Source of the DNA: Nageia nagi
Lineage: Eukaryota > Pinophyta
Length of the DNA: 64,000 bases
NCBI GenBank assembly: GCA_050084985.1
Contig: JBITNC010000002.1
Coordinates: forward strand, 36,270,001-36,334,000
Direction: 5' to 3'
The position numbers and the translations under genes were made by a program. This document shows, one piece after another, positions 34,849 through 47,225 of the stretch. The notes under the pieces were generated by a model that was not told the DNA's origin, searched no databases, and worked only from the letters and a program-made list of their open reading frames with translations. The first letter of the stretch is position 1. Each line of letters opens with the position of its first letter.

Positions 34849-35566
34849 TGTAGACTCAAAATTGTGTAAAATATGAATATACATAATAAATAAAATGATC
34901 TACAATATAAGAAGAGATAGATATGGATACTATATCAGATACTATATATATATATATATAAAGCATGCACCTGATATGAAGTGTACGTAAAATCCTCAAA
35001 AGTAAATGGTAATGAATCTTCGAAGGATTGGGATCAAATTAGAGGTAAGCTCGTAATGGATATTTGTATGCATGAATCAATAGCCTCGACCACCAAAATA
35101 TGGAACCCTCGATCTTTGAGATGCACATCATTAACAACATTGAATATGCAAAATTATGAAGTGCACTAAAGATAGAAAGTTGCAAAGCTCAAAGTATAAC
35201 AATTTCTCATAATAGGTGAAATTAAGAGACATTGCTTGATGAATATAACGATAGACAACCACCTATTATAGATCTTATCATATCAAAGAGTTCTAATCTA
35301 TGGAGGTAAACCTATTCCACTCATATATATAGCCTATAAAGACATTGAAAGGACTAAAGGTTGACCTCTAGCAATAATATAATCATTGTTGTATTCAAGT
35401 TACTTTAAAATACGAACCATGATAAATCATATAACATTTAATATAACACATGGAATTGTATCATAATATCAACTTTATCTTAACATTTATAATATTGCAA
35501 TAAGTCATTTAAGAAGTCTAAATATGATTTATTAAATAAATAATAAATCATTTTTAGGCATCTACA
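34849..35566 (-). repeat. 3' LTR of element 5 (left end on the plus strand)
   Basis: Aligns end to end with 56015-56725. Shared blocks are 'ATACATAATAAATAAAATGATCTACAATATAAG', 'AAGCATGCACCT.ATATGAAGTGTA' and 'AATCATTTTTAGGCATCTACA'. A (TA)n run at 34945-34962 is present only in this copy. On the minus strand a TATATATA box lies at 35323-35332 and the partner has a similar one at 56483-56490. Confidence 0.9.
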
Positions 35567-35580
35567 TTTTCCCCCTCTTT
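35567..35580 (-). other. Polypurine tract of element 5
   Basis: On the minus strand it reads AAAGAGGGGGAAAA and abuts the 3' LTR. This fixes the element's orientation. Confidence 0.85.
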
Positions 35581-37355
35581 GGATATGAAATGAAAAGGAT
35601 TGAAATTGCATAATCCAAATAAGTTTAGAGAAGAGAAGAAAATTTTCAATAGTAAAGTGGACTTCCCTTTTTCAATTGATATGCTGAGTATGATATGTCT
35701 TTTTGCCCCTTTTGGTCTTGTCTTGCCCCACACTCTAGCTTCTTTAGGGAATCAATCCAAAATTTGAAATCCATGTATGAGGATAGTACCTCTGTTTGAG
35801 TCCTACTTTCCTAGATAATACCTTTTTGAGAATAATTCATCATAATACCTGCATAGATCACATCTAATTAAAGAATAATCAATTTAAATAGCAAGGATGA
35901 CATAAATATAATATCCATTGTGTCCCTATGGTCACTAAAACACATAGTTCTATTGAATTATGATTATCAAGTTGATGAGTCTTTTAATACCCCAAGCTTG
36001 GAATAACCTACAATTTGTGAAATATTTTGCTCATAGAGTGACCATGGCCTTGAAAACATTCATTAGCATAACATTGAATTGTTATCCATCATTGAGACAA
36101 TTTCATTTGACTTCCATAAAAAGTACCCAATATTCAAATATTCCTTGGCCTTACTTATCAATTTAGCACATTTGATCTCATTGAATTTATTGACTCTATT
36201 GATTTTCAAAGTAAAAGTATGTCGTTGATAACGTTAGTTTCATAACTATGTCTTTTGCAATTTTGTTCAATATTTCCATTTCATTAGATATTTCTAAAAT
36301 AATCACATTTTCAAATAGATTTTCAAGGATTTGTAGCATACCCAATATGCAATAAATTTGTAGTAGATGCACACTCTTAACAACATGAAAATAGTAATAT
36401 CAGATCTACTATTTTGAATCATGATCATTTAATAGAAAGTTATATCATTTTGCATCATAAAAATTATGAAGGAACATTTCCATATAACACAATAATTTTC
36501 ACATAAGCACTAATTTGACTCATTTTGACCTATATGCCTTTAGTCTATGTATAAGTCATATAAGCATAGTAGTAATCATTTTTAACTATTAAAGCCATGA
36601 AAGCACCATTTATTTTTGAAATAATCCATGGTTTTGCTTTAATTACATTGTTAATAGTATTAAAATGAAATAATTGAACATTTAGAAACATAGCATATTC
36701 AATTGGCATTGAGACATTGCAATTAAGATATTCAATATTCCATTAACATGTATCTATTCACAAATCAAAATTTTATGCATTTATTTTGACAATTTAAATG
36801 TTCATATTTTCCATCATGTAACATCTATTGTATGCCTTTATTTTTATCGAGTGAAAATAGAATTACAATCTAGCACTTGAATTGTTTGCCAATTTTTCAC
36901 AAATTACACTGTTAACGATATCCGTTTAATATAAATTATCAAGAAAAATGGAACATAAGCAATTTCCCTATAAATGCATAATATAAACATTGAATATCAT
37001 TATATTTACCATTTTTAATCATCATGATTTGAATCATATGATAATTTTACACTTTGGATGTTGTTACCAGCTTGGAATCGATAAAATTAGGTTTTCAAAA
37101 AGAGATTATAGCCAAGCAACATAATTTCCTTCATTTTTCCTATATTACCCATCACTTTGTAAGTGTTAATTAACATCTCATAGTTGTTTAGGTTAGGGTT
37201 TAGGTGTTGACTTTTTATCATTTGCTCTATTATTTTCCCACTCTACAATCTTTGGTGATCTCTTAACCCTTCCTCGCACTATTGTTGATCTTCTTTTCCC
37301 TAGCCATTTATCTCTTTGCCCCTAATCATTGGATTTTGGTTACTTACTTATTGAG
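35581..37355. other. Non-coding interval of element 5 between the antisense gene and the 3' LTR
   Basis: AT-rich sequence without a recognised domain on either strand. It contains the region immediately upstream of the antisense PMD gene, so any promoter for that gene should be here. No clear TATA/start combination could be chosen. Confidence 0.4.
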
Positions 37356-39574
37356 ATGGCTGATGATGTTTGGCATGTTATGGAGAGGCCTCTAACTAGG
37401 CATAGGGGATGCATTATCCAGTACCTTTGTAGCCTTCCTTTTGATCATGTGATGAGTGTGTATTTATTTTTGTCTAATTATTTTGAATTTTATTATTTCA
37501 AAATTTAACCATTTATTATTTGATTTGAAATCCCTAGGGTTTACATGTGTTATCATTTTGAAGCTTTTGTTTGCCCCTAGCAAGGCCATATTGCATTTTC
37601 CTTTTACTATTCACTTATTTTCATATCATTTGCAATTATTTTGGTTTTCTCATTTGTGTAGCTTAAGTTGTCACTATTAATAATATGAATTTTATTTTTT
37701 TTATTTTTTAGGAGTGCAAGGTTACTATTAAGGGTGGAGTAATGTCTGCAACTACATTAGAGAAGGCCAGGGAATGTCCCAAGATGAACCATGAGGATGA
37801 CATCCTCATGAGGTCAGGGTTGAACAATCTTATAGTTATTGGTCATGTTCATAATGACCTCCCTCTTTTGATGGATTTGGTTGAGCATTGGGAACATGAC
37901 ACCAACACTTTTCACCTATGCCCAAGTGAAATGACAGTTGCCCTGCTTGACATATACGATATATGGTGTATTTCGATTCATGGGTGACTAGTGCATCATG
38001 TCAAGGTGTTAGATAATGAGGATAGTAAATGGTATGCTATGTGGGTCATAGGAGAGGATGACCATGATTAGGATCATAGGGCCTCCCACTTGCATGAAGC
38101 ATGCAAGTTTGCTTCCCCTACTAGGCATCTAAGGGTTCTAATTACCTCCATTATTTCCAATTATCTATGCTAGGATAAGAGTAGTTTGTTGTTTCCTTTA
38201 GGGATGGTGTGGATATTCTATTATATTTATGCTAAGGGAACATGTTATGCTTGGTATACTATTATTTTGATGTAGTTATATTAGGATTTGCATAATTTTA
38301 TTTCTATGGATAAGTTTAACATCAATATTGCTCATGCAAGTTTGCTGCAAGTGTGGACATATGATAAGATAGTTGTGATCTAACCTGTGGGATTCTAGAG
38401 GACTAGGGAGGAACCTACAAAAATAGCTTTTACTTTTTGGGTATCTAAGCTTCATGGATAGAAGTATCCACACACACTAGAGGTGAGGTAGTGAGAGATT
38501 AACAGGCTATAGCCAAAGGACCTAGTGTGGGTATCTTATGCAAATTATATTTAGAACACCCACCAACTTGCTTGGGTGACATAAATTATGATTCCTTCAT
38601 ACCAAAAGGAAGTTGGTGGAGCCATACTTACCATAATGAGTACTAAGGAAATTTGGGATTTGGTAGGGTATTTCACCTACCCCTACTTACTACATCTATC
38701 AGAGAGTAGAGAGGGATGCCCTACTAGGGGCCCAAATTATGCTTGCATGGGTGGCTATGTGGGAGGAGCCATGCATTATGGACCCCACAAAACCCACATC
38801 TATGGCCCAAGGCATAGTGAGGGAATATACACCATGGTAGGCTATTGTGAGACCAGTCCCACTATATGTGGATGAGTAGAATGAGGATGAGGAGATGGCT
38901 ATCTCTCCCTTGAAGGAGTCTTCCAAAGAGGATGAGTAGAATGTTGATAATCCCATGTGATATTCTAGTGTAGGAGCATCAATCCATATCAACACCATGG
39001 CTAGAGGCCTTGGTTGAGGCTATTCCACTTATCTCAGTAGGTAAAACCCTATTACACACTTCAAGGTTTATGCTTTTTTTAATTTTTAGTTGGCATACTA
39101 TGGATTGCTAACTTATGATCTCTATGTGTGATAGGTGAGATGAATACTCAAATTGCTACCCTAAAGGTAGATATTGAGAGGCTAAAGCCCTTTCAAACTA
39201 TGGTTGTTAACTTACAAGCACAGTTATCCACCCTAAAATCCACACTTACAATGAGGGATGCACAAATAGCATCCATGGATCAGTCCATGAAGAGGTTGCA
39301 GGAGATGGTAAACATGCCCCCACCCAAGGAGCAATGGGCATTTATTCAACAACTTATGGATAAAATAGAGAAAAGGGATAAGGACATTTTTGTACTTAGG
39401 AGAAAATATGAGAGGGCCAATGAAATAATGGCCTTGCATAGGATTAGTTATAGTGATGTATCAGGTGAGATATCCATTTTTGGATATCTAGTGGTAGCAG
39501 GAGAGATTTTAGGCCTAGTGAGGTTGAGAGTAGTGGTAGTAGTGCATGCCACTAGATTGTATTATGAGACATGA
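37356..39574 (+). pseudogene. Plant mobile domain (PMD) plus coiled-coil gene, antisense inside element 5
   Basis: Proposed exons: ATG at 37356 (MADDVWHVMERPLTRHRG...) to about 37449; exon 2 from 37712, after a T-rich tract ending in TAG; exon 3 from about 39135. Exon 2 holds NDLPLLMDLVEHWEHDTNTF and HLCPSEMTVALLDIYDIW, the PMD signature ('LVERW...THTFHLP.GEMT.TL.DV'). SLLQVWTYDKIVVI follows, and in another frame (38640-38960) RVERDALL, IVREYTPW and RPVPLYVDE, the PMD C-terminal series. A donor at about 39041 (AG/GTAAAA) and an acceptor at 39134 join to an intact 145-codon exon (ATG 39140, stop by 39574). It encodes heptad-rich MNTQIATLKVDIERLKPF and LQAQLSTLKSTLTMRDAQI. Several stops and a frameshift in exon 2 make it a pseudogene here. 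PMD proteins are known both as host silencing-related factors and as passengers of transposons. Confidence 0.65.
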
Positions 39575-40639
39575 TTCCACCCCTTTTTTATTATGATATA
39601 TATATGATTCTTTTTTACTCCCAATTCCATGTATCTTTGTGAATGTATGCTTAATTTCTATTTTTGTTATGGGAATGAATGATTTGGTTGCTTATAAAGT
39701 TGTACTTATATAATTTGCAATTTGAGTTTCAAAGTTGAAAGCAATCATACCATAGACACCATTGCATGCATATTTTCACAAAATAACAATTCAACCTATG
39801 AATGGAAAGTAAGTATATAACAAACCTAATGAACACATATTTATAGTATATAAGCAATATGTAATTTCTTTATTTGATTCAAATTCAAAGATGAACTAAA
39901 GCAATGATTCACTATTTACCATGGATAAACAATCATGAATCCAAGAGAGTTTTTCTATTTTAACAAACTTAAAACTTAATGACATGCCCTTAAGACATTT
40001 TAGCAAACCTTAAAGAAGTAATATATACTATTTGTTTTTATTTGGGTCCAATAAATTCATGTTGTTAATAGTATAAAAATAGTCTCACACTATTAACAAC
40101 ATGGTTTTTGAATAATTTTCAAGAAAAATGTATGAGGGACTTGATCGTAATCTACCTAAAAGGGAGATGAAACCATGACATGACTTCTATGATAATGAAA
40201 AATACATATTTGACCATTCAGAAAATAACCTTCCTATGATACACTACAAGTTTCAATTTTTCAAATTTAAGCAATAACTTTGCATACCTAGTATAGTCTA
40301 GCAATCCATACATATTTTGCAAACATAGGTACAAAAATAGATGCCTTTTTGGTTGTATATTTTATGTCATTGATAGATTACTAATAGTGTTGCATGTCAT
40401 TAGCAATGTTCCTTCTATAAGATTCATCATTGGGTTTTGTTCCCACTTTATTACAACTCTTACTTGTTTATGATGTTTTTTGCATTTATTCTTGTTAGAA
40501 AAATAATAATTCATACAATGCAAAGCACTTACCAAACTAATGAAACTTTTTGGTTGTTAAGTTATCTTTGGTAAGGGGTTCGTAAAGATCTCCAACTATC
40601 CATTATCAAGATGTACAAGCCTTTCTTCTACTTTAGGAT
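39575..40639. other. Interval of element 5 where pol would be expected
   Basis: Reading the minus strand, sequence after the gag zinc-knuckle-like block (to about 40400) carries only traces of gag tail. No protease, RT, RNase H or integrase motif is visible down to the end of the antisense gene. Confidence 0.45.
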
Positions 40640-41724
40640 TATCATCCATCTAAATTGCTTTATTGTTAATAAAATCTTGAATGATATTTCTTAAGATCCT
40701 GCAATTTTTTGTTAGGTGCCCTAGTGTCCTATGATAATTGCAAAATTATTCATATATATAATTTTTGGAACACTGTTAGGAAAATGATGTTGAACCATAG
40801 GTGGAAGTTCAATAAGATCTTCTTTTAATAGCACATTAAGAATATTATCAATAGCATCAGTTAGCTTAGTAAACTTCCTTTGTGGCCTAGTCTTTTTTTT
40901 GTCAACATTATTTGTAGCATACACTTGAGGTTCATCTTTCTTTTCATACACTTGATTTTTATCTTTCTTTTCACACGTTTGAGATTTTGGATAATGTTTC
41001 TTATAAGTTTGCTTGATACAATTTTCCTTTATAAGAAAAATATCTATCATTTTAGCTAATGTCAATCCAGTATTAGATATAATCTGTAATTTATACATAG
41101 GCAACTAAGCATTTACAAAAGTATTCTTTAAATATTGTTCAAGAACAAAAATTTTATTTGTAGTTTACTTCCATACTTTCACAAAATCAGACATAGATTG
41201 ATTATGTAATTTCTTAATTTTACATAAATCCTTGAATTGAACTTTTTTAATGATATTATGTCTAAATTTTTTCAAAAATTTATGTATCAAATCGTCATAC
41301 CTATCAATACTCTTTTCAGAAAGACTAAAGTGTCATTTCAATGCATCATCTTTCAATCTACTTGAAAAGAACTTTGCAAGCATATCTCTATCATGAACAT
41401 ATTCAATATCTTTCTTTTGAAATTTTTTAACATGCATTTTTGGATCTTGTAAACCATCAAATTTCATAAATTTCACATTATTTTTAACCAATAAACAACT
41501 TAGAAATAATTATATTAGTTAATAGATACTTTAAGCAACATAAGAAATCATTTTCATCATCTTTATGTATATCCTTTTCTAAGTTCTCAATCCTTTCCTG
41601 CATTGTCTTTTCATTATTTGGCACAATAGGAGGTTTATTTGGTTGTTGGTTTTGCACTATAGGTGTATTTCCTATAGGTAAGTTAGTCTTTTGGGCTAGT
41701 GTTGGGGTTTGTGGTGGTGCATTA
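40640..41724 (-). pseudogene. Element 5 gag, core and C-terminal part
   Basis: On the minus strand: MKFDGLQDPKMHVKKFQKKD, DMLAKFFSSRLKDDALK, HFSLSEKSIDRYDDLIHKFL, KKFRHNIIKKVQFKDL, the Retrotrans_gag core of plant gypsy elements. A Lys-rich segment follows, then the open frame 41104-40721 with PQRKFTKLTDAIDNILNVLL and KEDLIELPPM. Next comes a shifted frame, FCNYHRTLGHLTKNCRILR and IIQDFINNKAI, the 'C.YH...GH.T..C..LK..I..LI' zinc-binding block of Tat/Athila-type gags. The N-terminal half lies beyond element 3, from 54860 upward. NAPPQTPTLAQKTNLPIG is the first sequence on this side of the insertion. Confidence 0.78.
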
Positions 41725-43629
41725 TGTATTCTTTCAGAATTACACTCTAAGTATGGGGTAATATTATAACATTCCTTATTCTTTCATTCTTTTCAATAAT
41801 CTTTTCTAACTCCTATTTAATCTTCCCCTTTCACATGTATTTAACTTTTTTTCAATATTGTGTCAAGTCTAAAGAGTTTTGAATGTTATCAGTATCTAGG
41901 TATTGTTTATATATGTGTTAGCCTTAGGTATTTTATTCCAAAAAGTCTAGTTACTATATGCAGGTATTGTGTAAGTCCCCAAGAACTATGTGTATAGAAG
42001 AGTCATCATTCATGAAAATTTTGTCTAAGTCATGATCAGGAATAATGTACTATTTGTGGGTAGTATTATAATAAGTTTGAGAGTTATTATAAATATAAAT
42101 TTGGGATTTATTATAGATATAAGTTCAAGTCATGTCTAGATCTCTAGCAGGTGATATCACAGAACTCACCATTCTTTAGGAGGTATTGATCCAATAATGA
42201 TAATTTATGGGGGATGTTGCAAGTTGATCAATTAGGGCCTGCTAATTTTCAATAATGATATCACCATTTTTGTGTGAAATCAGCAGGTATCAGCATAAGT
42301 AATAATAGGCATTATTTCATTTAGTAGGAGATATTTCATAAAACATCAGAAGCAACCTATTGATTTTGAGTGATGACATCAAAAATTTTAGCTAAAATCA
42401 TTAGGTCCCAAAATAATGAATGGTGGGAAGTACCACACTAGTGGGCACTATCATATTTAATAGAAGATACTAGATGAAGGTAATCAAATAGAACCCATCG
42501 ATTTCCAATTATGACATCACATCTTCTACCTAAATTCCATGGGTGCTAAGAGAAACCTAATCATCATAAATCCCAATAAGGAGAATCAAGATCCACCAGA
42601 ATGATAAAGGAATAATGGGTAAGAAGTAACACCCAGGTCCCCTTGATCATAAGTGTTTGATCCCTAGATATTTGTCAATGTGTTGACTATGACTCATTTT
42701 CACATGATAGTAGCAGTTTCTTCTTCGACTTAAATGATATACTATTCATTGCCCCTATTATTTCATACAACTAGAAATACAGTGTTGATCATCAATGGGT
42801 ACGAAGAACTAGATAGTTGTCAATAAAACACAATGTTGGATTGTACCAATCAAGTTACATATAAGTGCATCTTCAATTAGCTATAGAGCTAAGAGAAAGC
42901 AATCAACGATAAATCCAAAATATTGCAACTCGATGAGTATAGTGACTCAAAAATTTCAAATTCCTAGACTATGGCGATGTTGGTACTTGTTTACTATGTA
43001 ATTTAACATAGTTATGATATTAATTGTAAATAGTTTTCCTTACTATTTTCAATCAAGAGGAATATTTATGCATATTAATGATAGACAACCATCCAAGAGG
43101 GTGTGTAAATGTATAAATAGTTGACTATTATAAGTCCAAACATCATACATTTTAGCAAATTTGCCAAAGTCTATGAGATTCTTTCATATATGATAATGCA
43201 GATTGATAATGCTTTGCCCTTTATGACAAGTGGCTATTTGTTACATTTTTTGAATGTTATGTATGAAATCATGATGTCTTAAGTTATGGTTATACCTTAT
43301 GATTGTGAGACCCCAAGGGTAAGATAGTTTGCTATTCTTAATCTTAGTTATGGATTGTTACTTATGTTGTAATGCTTAGGCTATATATATTCTTATTTAC
43401 ATTTATTTTAATGTATTCATATCTTTCCTATTACTTTGAGTCTTTTATCTTTTTCTTGTTACTTTAAACCTTTACAATAGATAGTAACCGGCCTACAAAC
43501 CAGAGATTGAGAAGAAAATCAACACAAGTACATTTCTACCATCTTCTGCTCTTTCAAGGACCCTATTGTTGCAAGCAATGGAGAACTCGACTAGACCAAA
43601 CCCTTAAGGTTAAATCATACCAATCAATA
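41725..43629 (+). repeat. 5' LTR of element 3
   Basis: It begins TGTATTCTTTCAGAATTACA and ends CATACCAATCAATA. It aligns over its whole length with 53018-54859, for example 'CACTCTAAGTATGGGGTAAT', identical in both. Length is 1905 bp. A convincing primer-binding site could not be picked out just after it, so the exact inner edge is uncertain. Confidence 0.88.
43112..43119 (+). promoter_or_regulatory. TATA box in the 5' LTR of element 3
   Basis: TATAAATA at 43112, and at the aligned position in the 3' LTR (54378-54385). Conservation in both copies and position in the downstream half of the LTR fit an LTR promoter. Confidence 0.5.
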
Positions 43630-43849
43630 GTAGAAAGGTCCATTTTTGGTATGCTTGATGGGACCCAAGCTAAATCCCATATTTAGCAAGCGTAAATAGG
43701 CCAAATAGTTGTGTTTGGTAAGCTATCAACTAGATCCTTGAAATATTATAATATTTTCATCACCTTATTGGCAAATTTACTATCAACCAATCAATATTTT
43801 GAACCCTGGCACCTCTAGAACATAGACCTACTAGAAGTAGTGCCAAAAA

Positions 43850-45660
43850 TTCCCTCAAATAGCTTAGATTTCAAGAGCTATCAATTTCTCATAGGAGGAC
43901 TATGTAAAAGATTTCCTAGATTATATCCCCTAAAATTCCCTTAAGGGCTATCCCATTATCATTCATATTTAATTCTACTTTAGAAAATCCTTCACCTAAT
44001 TCAACTACTCCAAGCATGGCTCAACTTGCTCCTGCTAATTTCCCTACTTGGAATAATGGCCATCATTTAGTAGTTATTATTAATTCACTAGCTATTCCCT
44101 AAGAAGCTTTCAAAGTTTTGCCCAAATATGATGGATCTAGTAAAACACCATATGAACACTATTAAGATGTCTCTCTACTAGCTTCAAGGTTTGATATCAC
44201 TAATGAAATGATGATGACTAGATTGTTATCACACTCTTTTGAAGGCAAAGTAGCTAAATGGTTTAGAACTCTTCCCCTCAGTCTATAAATACATAGAAAG
44301 AGTTATGTCAAGCTTTAATCAAAATATTTACCATATATGGTGATGATCGTACTTTCCTTAGCCTCATAGCATGTATCAAAAGATACCCTTATGAGTCTAT
44401 TGATGATTTTAATATCATATTTGAGAAAATATGGAACTCTATTCCAATAAGGATTAGACCAACAAATGCATAAGCTCTAGTATATTATAGGAAATCCTTT
44501 CTCCTAGATCTTAATATGCTAATTATTATGTCAAGAGATACTTTCCCAAATGTTTACCAAATAGCCAAAACTTATAAATATACTTTGGTATCCTCTGGAA
44601 AGATGTAACCAAGAACCATTATGCCCTTATTTCCTAATTTGCCTCTTAAATAAGCCTTGCAAATTGTTCATCTAGGAGTGTTAGCCTTACCCCTCCTAAA
44701 CCTATTATTCAAAATCAAGTACTGGCACTACCTACCCTCATGTCTACAAATACAAGCATTGATTCTAAATCTCAAGAGGAAAAGAGGATAAAGCAATTGA
44801 AGGTAACTATTAGGAATCTTACAAATAAGATCACTCTACAAGAGAGGTAGAGTTAAGGGTTTAACTACAAAAGATATGATAATCAGTATCAACCTAGATT
44901 TCAGCCCATATATAACTTACCAAAACAACATAATGCTCCTAAAGTGATTGAAAACATGATTATGGCAAGTTCTAAAAAGAGTGATGCTCTGAGCATTACA
45001 AAATGGTGCCCTTCATATTTAGCTTCTCATCTCCACCACTTGTGTACCATATATCAACACCAATACTTGGTCATACATTCAGATCAAATGGTGGAACCTA
45101 CATTAGATCTTGCGATTGACCTTAACATGGTTAATTTTTGGCTTTCAAGATATGCTGAAGAATAAGCTAACTATATTCAAACTAGAGCTTCTTCTTCAGC
45201 AACCTCATAATAACCCTAAGTCACTCAACAAAATCAACAACCCATCCCAATGTAGTCTAAACTAAAAAGAGCTAAGGCTCATATGATCCAACCTAAGAAT
45301 CAAAGAAAATTAATTTCCTAAACATCCAAGTCATATTTCTCAAAACTTAGGCAATATTGCCCCTATAGCTGCACATCCCCCTTGCAACTAGAAAAAAAGT
45401 CCCAAATAAGGAGAAGCCTCATATACTGAGATATCCTTTTATTATAGATCATCATAAGGAAAAGGATACTCAATAGTCTAAAACAAATCAACTAGCTAAA
45501 ATAAGTAAGTGTGTTCCATATGCTCCATATAATATTGTGGAAGAACTAAAGAAAACACCTTCAAAAATGACTATGTTTGATGCATTAAGGATTCTAGGTC
45601 ATATGGACCTTTTGCAAAAAGCTTTGAAGTTAAAAAATAAAAAAAAGGGTAAGTGAGAAT
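43850..45660 (+). pseudogene. Element 3 gag
   Basis: NFPTWNNGHHLVVIINSLAI, then FKVLPKYDGSSKTPYEHY, SLLASRFDITNEMMMTRLLS and FEGKVAKWFRTLPL form the Retrotrans_gag core ('P.YDG...P..H...F......I..E....L...SL.G.A..WF..L'). Gag continues through SIDDFNIIFEKIW-like text near 44400 and FLLDLNMLIIMSRDTFPNVY. The C-terminal part to about 45660 is Lys- and Asn-rich. It includes TMFDALRILGHMDLLQKALK at 45570-45630, which is typical of the gag-pol junction in this lineage. Stops are frequent and mostly at Gln positions. Confidence 0.75.
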
Positions 45661-45779
45661 AATGTTTTCTTTGCAATATTTGATGATGTCCCTCTAGCTC
45701 TCATAGGTATAAGGAGACCCCCACCTTTTTCTCTCTTTGAAATTATAAGGTTGGGTAGTTAATAACTGCATGATAGATA

Positions 45780-46090
45780 TCGAAGTTGTTATTATCATGA
45801 TTCTAAAATCAATTACAAATGAAGTGAAATTGTATCACTAGATGCATTGATGGTGTCATATAGTTAAATTCTTCCTCTATAGATGTTGCTGGTAGTGTTA
45901 AAAGAGTTCTAATAACTCTTAATGCATTTCCTAATATTTGTGTCATTCAAGATATTATTATTATTGATCTTCCACCTCTATTTGGAATCTATTTATCTAG
46001 AGAATTTACTACAAAATTGGGAGGTTACTTAGCTTTATATTATACACATATTCTACTTCCCTTACAAAATAAATAAGTTAAGATTTATAA
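45780..46090 (+). pseudogene. Element 3 protease-like region
   Basis: NSSSIDVAGSVKRVLITLNA, FPNICVIQDIIIIDLPPLFG and SREFTTKLGGYLALYYTHIL resemble the retropepsin region of Tat/Ogre elements. The catalytic D-T/S-G triad is not visible in the readable part. It is assigned mainly by position between gag and the RNase H/RT block. Confidence 0.5.
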
Positions 46091-46299
46091 TGAGGGCACC
46101 AAAAGTATTAATTTCAAGAAAATCACAAAACATAACTATTTGAATGGCCCTGAACCTGTAGAAGTGCTTGAAAGAGATACACTTAGGGAAATATTACTAA
46201 CAACTAAAATGCTTTTAGTTAATCATCTAAATTATTAGGTCACAGATATTGGTATGGGAAATTATTATTTATATGAAAATATGCTATCAATATCAATCA

Positions 46300-46690
46300 C
46301 AGCTAAAAAGGAGCATGAGGTATGGACAATGTTCTTTGATGGAGTTAGATGTAAACATGGAGCTAGAGTTGGTATTGTATTTAAATCATCAAAGAGGTAT
46401 ATGAGGAGATTCTCATTCAGATTCACATGGATTTGCACAAATAATACTACTGAATATAAAGCCCTTTATTTTGGGTTATCTAGCAATCAATATAGGTATT
46501 AAATGTCTAATTGTGCATGGTGATTTAGAATTGGTCATAAAGCAAGTTAGAAACTAGATTAGTGCAAAGCATCACTATCTAAAGACATATAGGAATAGGG
46601 TATGGGATTTAATGGAGTCATTATTGGCTTTTAATTTTATATCTATTCCTAGGAGGTACAACCAAATAGCTCATGCACTTGCTTGATAAG
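46300..46690 (+). pseudogene. Element 3 RNase H-like domain upstream of RT
   Basis: The open frame 46254-46499 reads WTMFFDGVRCKHGARVGIVF and RFTWICTNNTTEYKALYFGL, then in a shifted frame LIVHGDLELVIKQV, YLKTYRNRVWDLMESLLAFN and RRYNQIAHALA. These are the motifs of the second ('archaeal-type') RNase H of Tat elements: D in FFDG, E in NTTEYKAL, D in VHGD, and a C-terminal N-x-x-A-x-x-L-A. All three acidic positions are readable. It lies before the RT, whereas I would expect it between RNase H and integrase. Confidence 0.7.
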
Positions 46691-46699
46691 GGGCTCATT

Positions 46700-47225
46700 A
46701 TAATCCTGCTCATTACAAAAGCGGAAGCCTTGGAGTCAAAGTTCAATGTAGGCCATCATGCTTGATGTTGTAAATTTCTAATAGGTATTTGACTCTAATG
46801 AGCATATTATGAATTTCCTATTATATGAAGTAGTAGCTCACACCTTTGGTACTCAAGAATTGCTTGACTGCTTCCAAGAGTTAGATGTGATTCAACTAAA
46901 AAATAATGTCATACCAAAAGGTCTACTCTTGTTTAAAAGACTATTTGATTCAAAAGATGTTTAGAAAGCCAAATCTTTGGTCATTCAAAAAGAAAGCCAT
47001 ATTGAGCTGAAAGTAGAACCCAAAAGATATATAAAGGTTGGATCATACTATTATGATGAAGAAAAAAAGATCTTGTTTTAGATTTTTCATCAATTCTCAA
47101 AAGTAATTGCTTGGACTTATGATGACCTAAAGACATATGATAAAAATCTCATCTATCACACTATTGAGCTTGAACTAGAGGCTAAACCATACATGTAAAA
47201 ATAAATGCTATTCAACCCAAAAATA
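46700..47225 (+). pseudogene. Element 3 reverse transcriptase, N-terminal remnant only
   Basis: ELLDCFQELDVIQLKNNVIP, KESHIELKVEPKRYIKVGSY, FHQFSKVIAWTYDDLKTYDK and YHTIELELEAKPYMQK-QMLFNP lead into an RT as in gypsy elements ('DVFAW.Y.DM.GID...H.I.......PV.QK.R...P'). After about 47225 the sequence jumps to the end of the RNase H. The fingers/palm region with the YxDD box is absent, so this copy could not encode a working RT. Confidence 0.75.

Noticed and set aside
34981-35169. 62-codon plus-strand open frame
   Set aside because: Lies inside the LTR of element 5. The second LTR copy does not keep the frame open.
38699-38998. 99-codon minus-strand open frame rich in Ser, Tyr and His
   Set aside because: Antisense to the C-terminal block of the PMD gene (RVERDALL, RPVPLYVDE). 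A shadow frame.
43630-43680. Primer-binding site of element 3
   Set aside because: TTTTTGGTATGCTTGATGGG lies about 15-30 bases inside the LTR edge and contains TGGTAT, but neither distance nor sequence is convincing.
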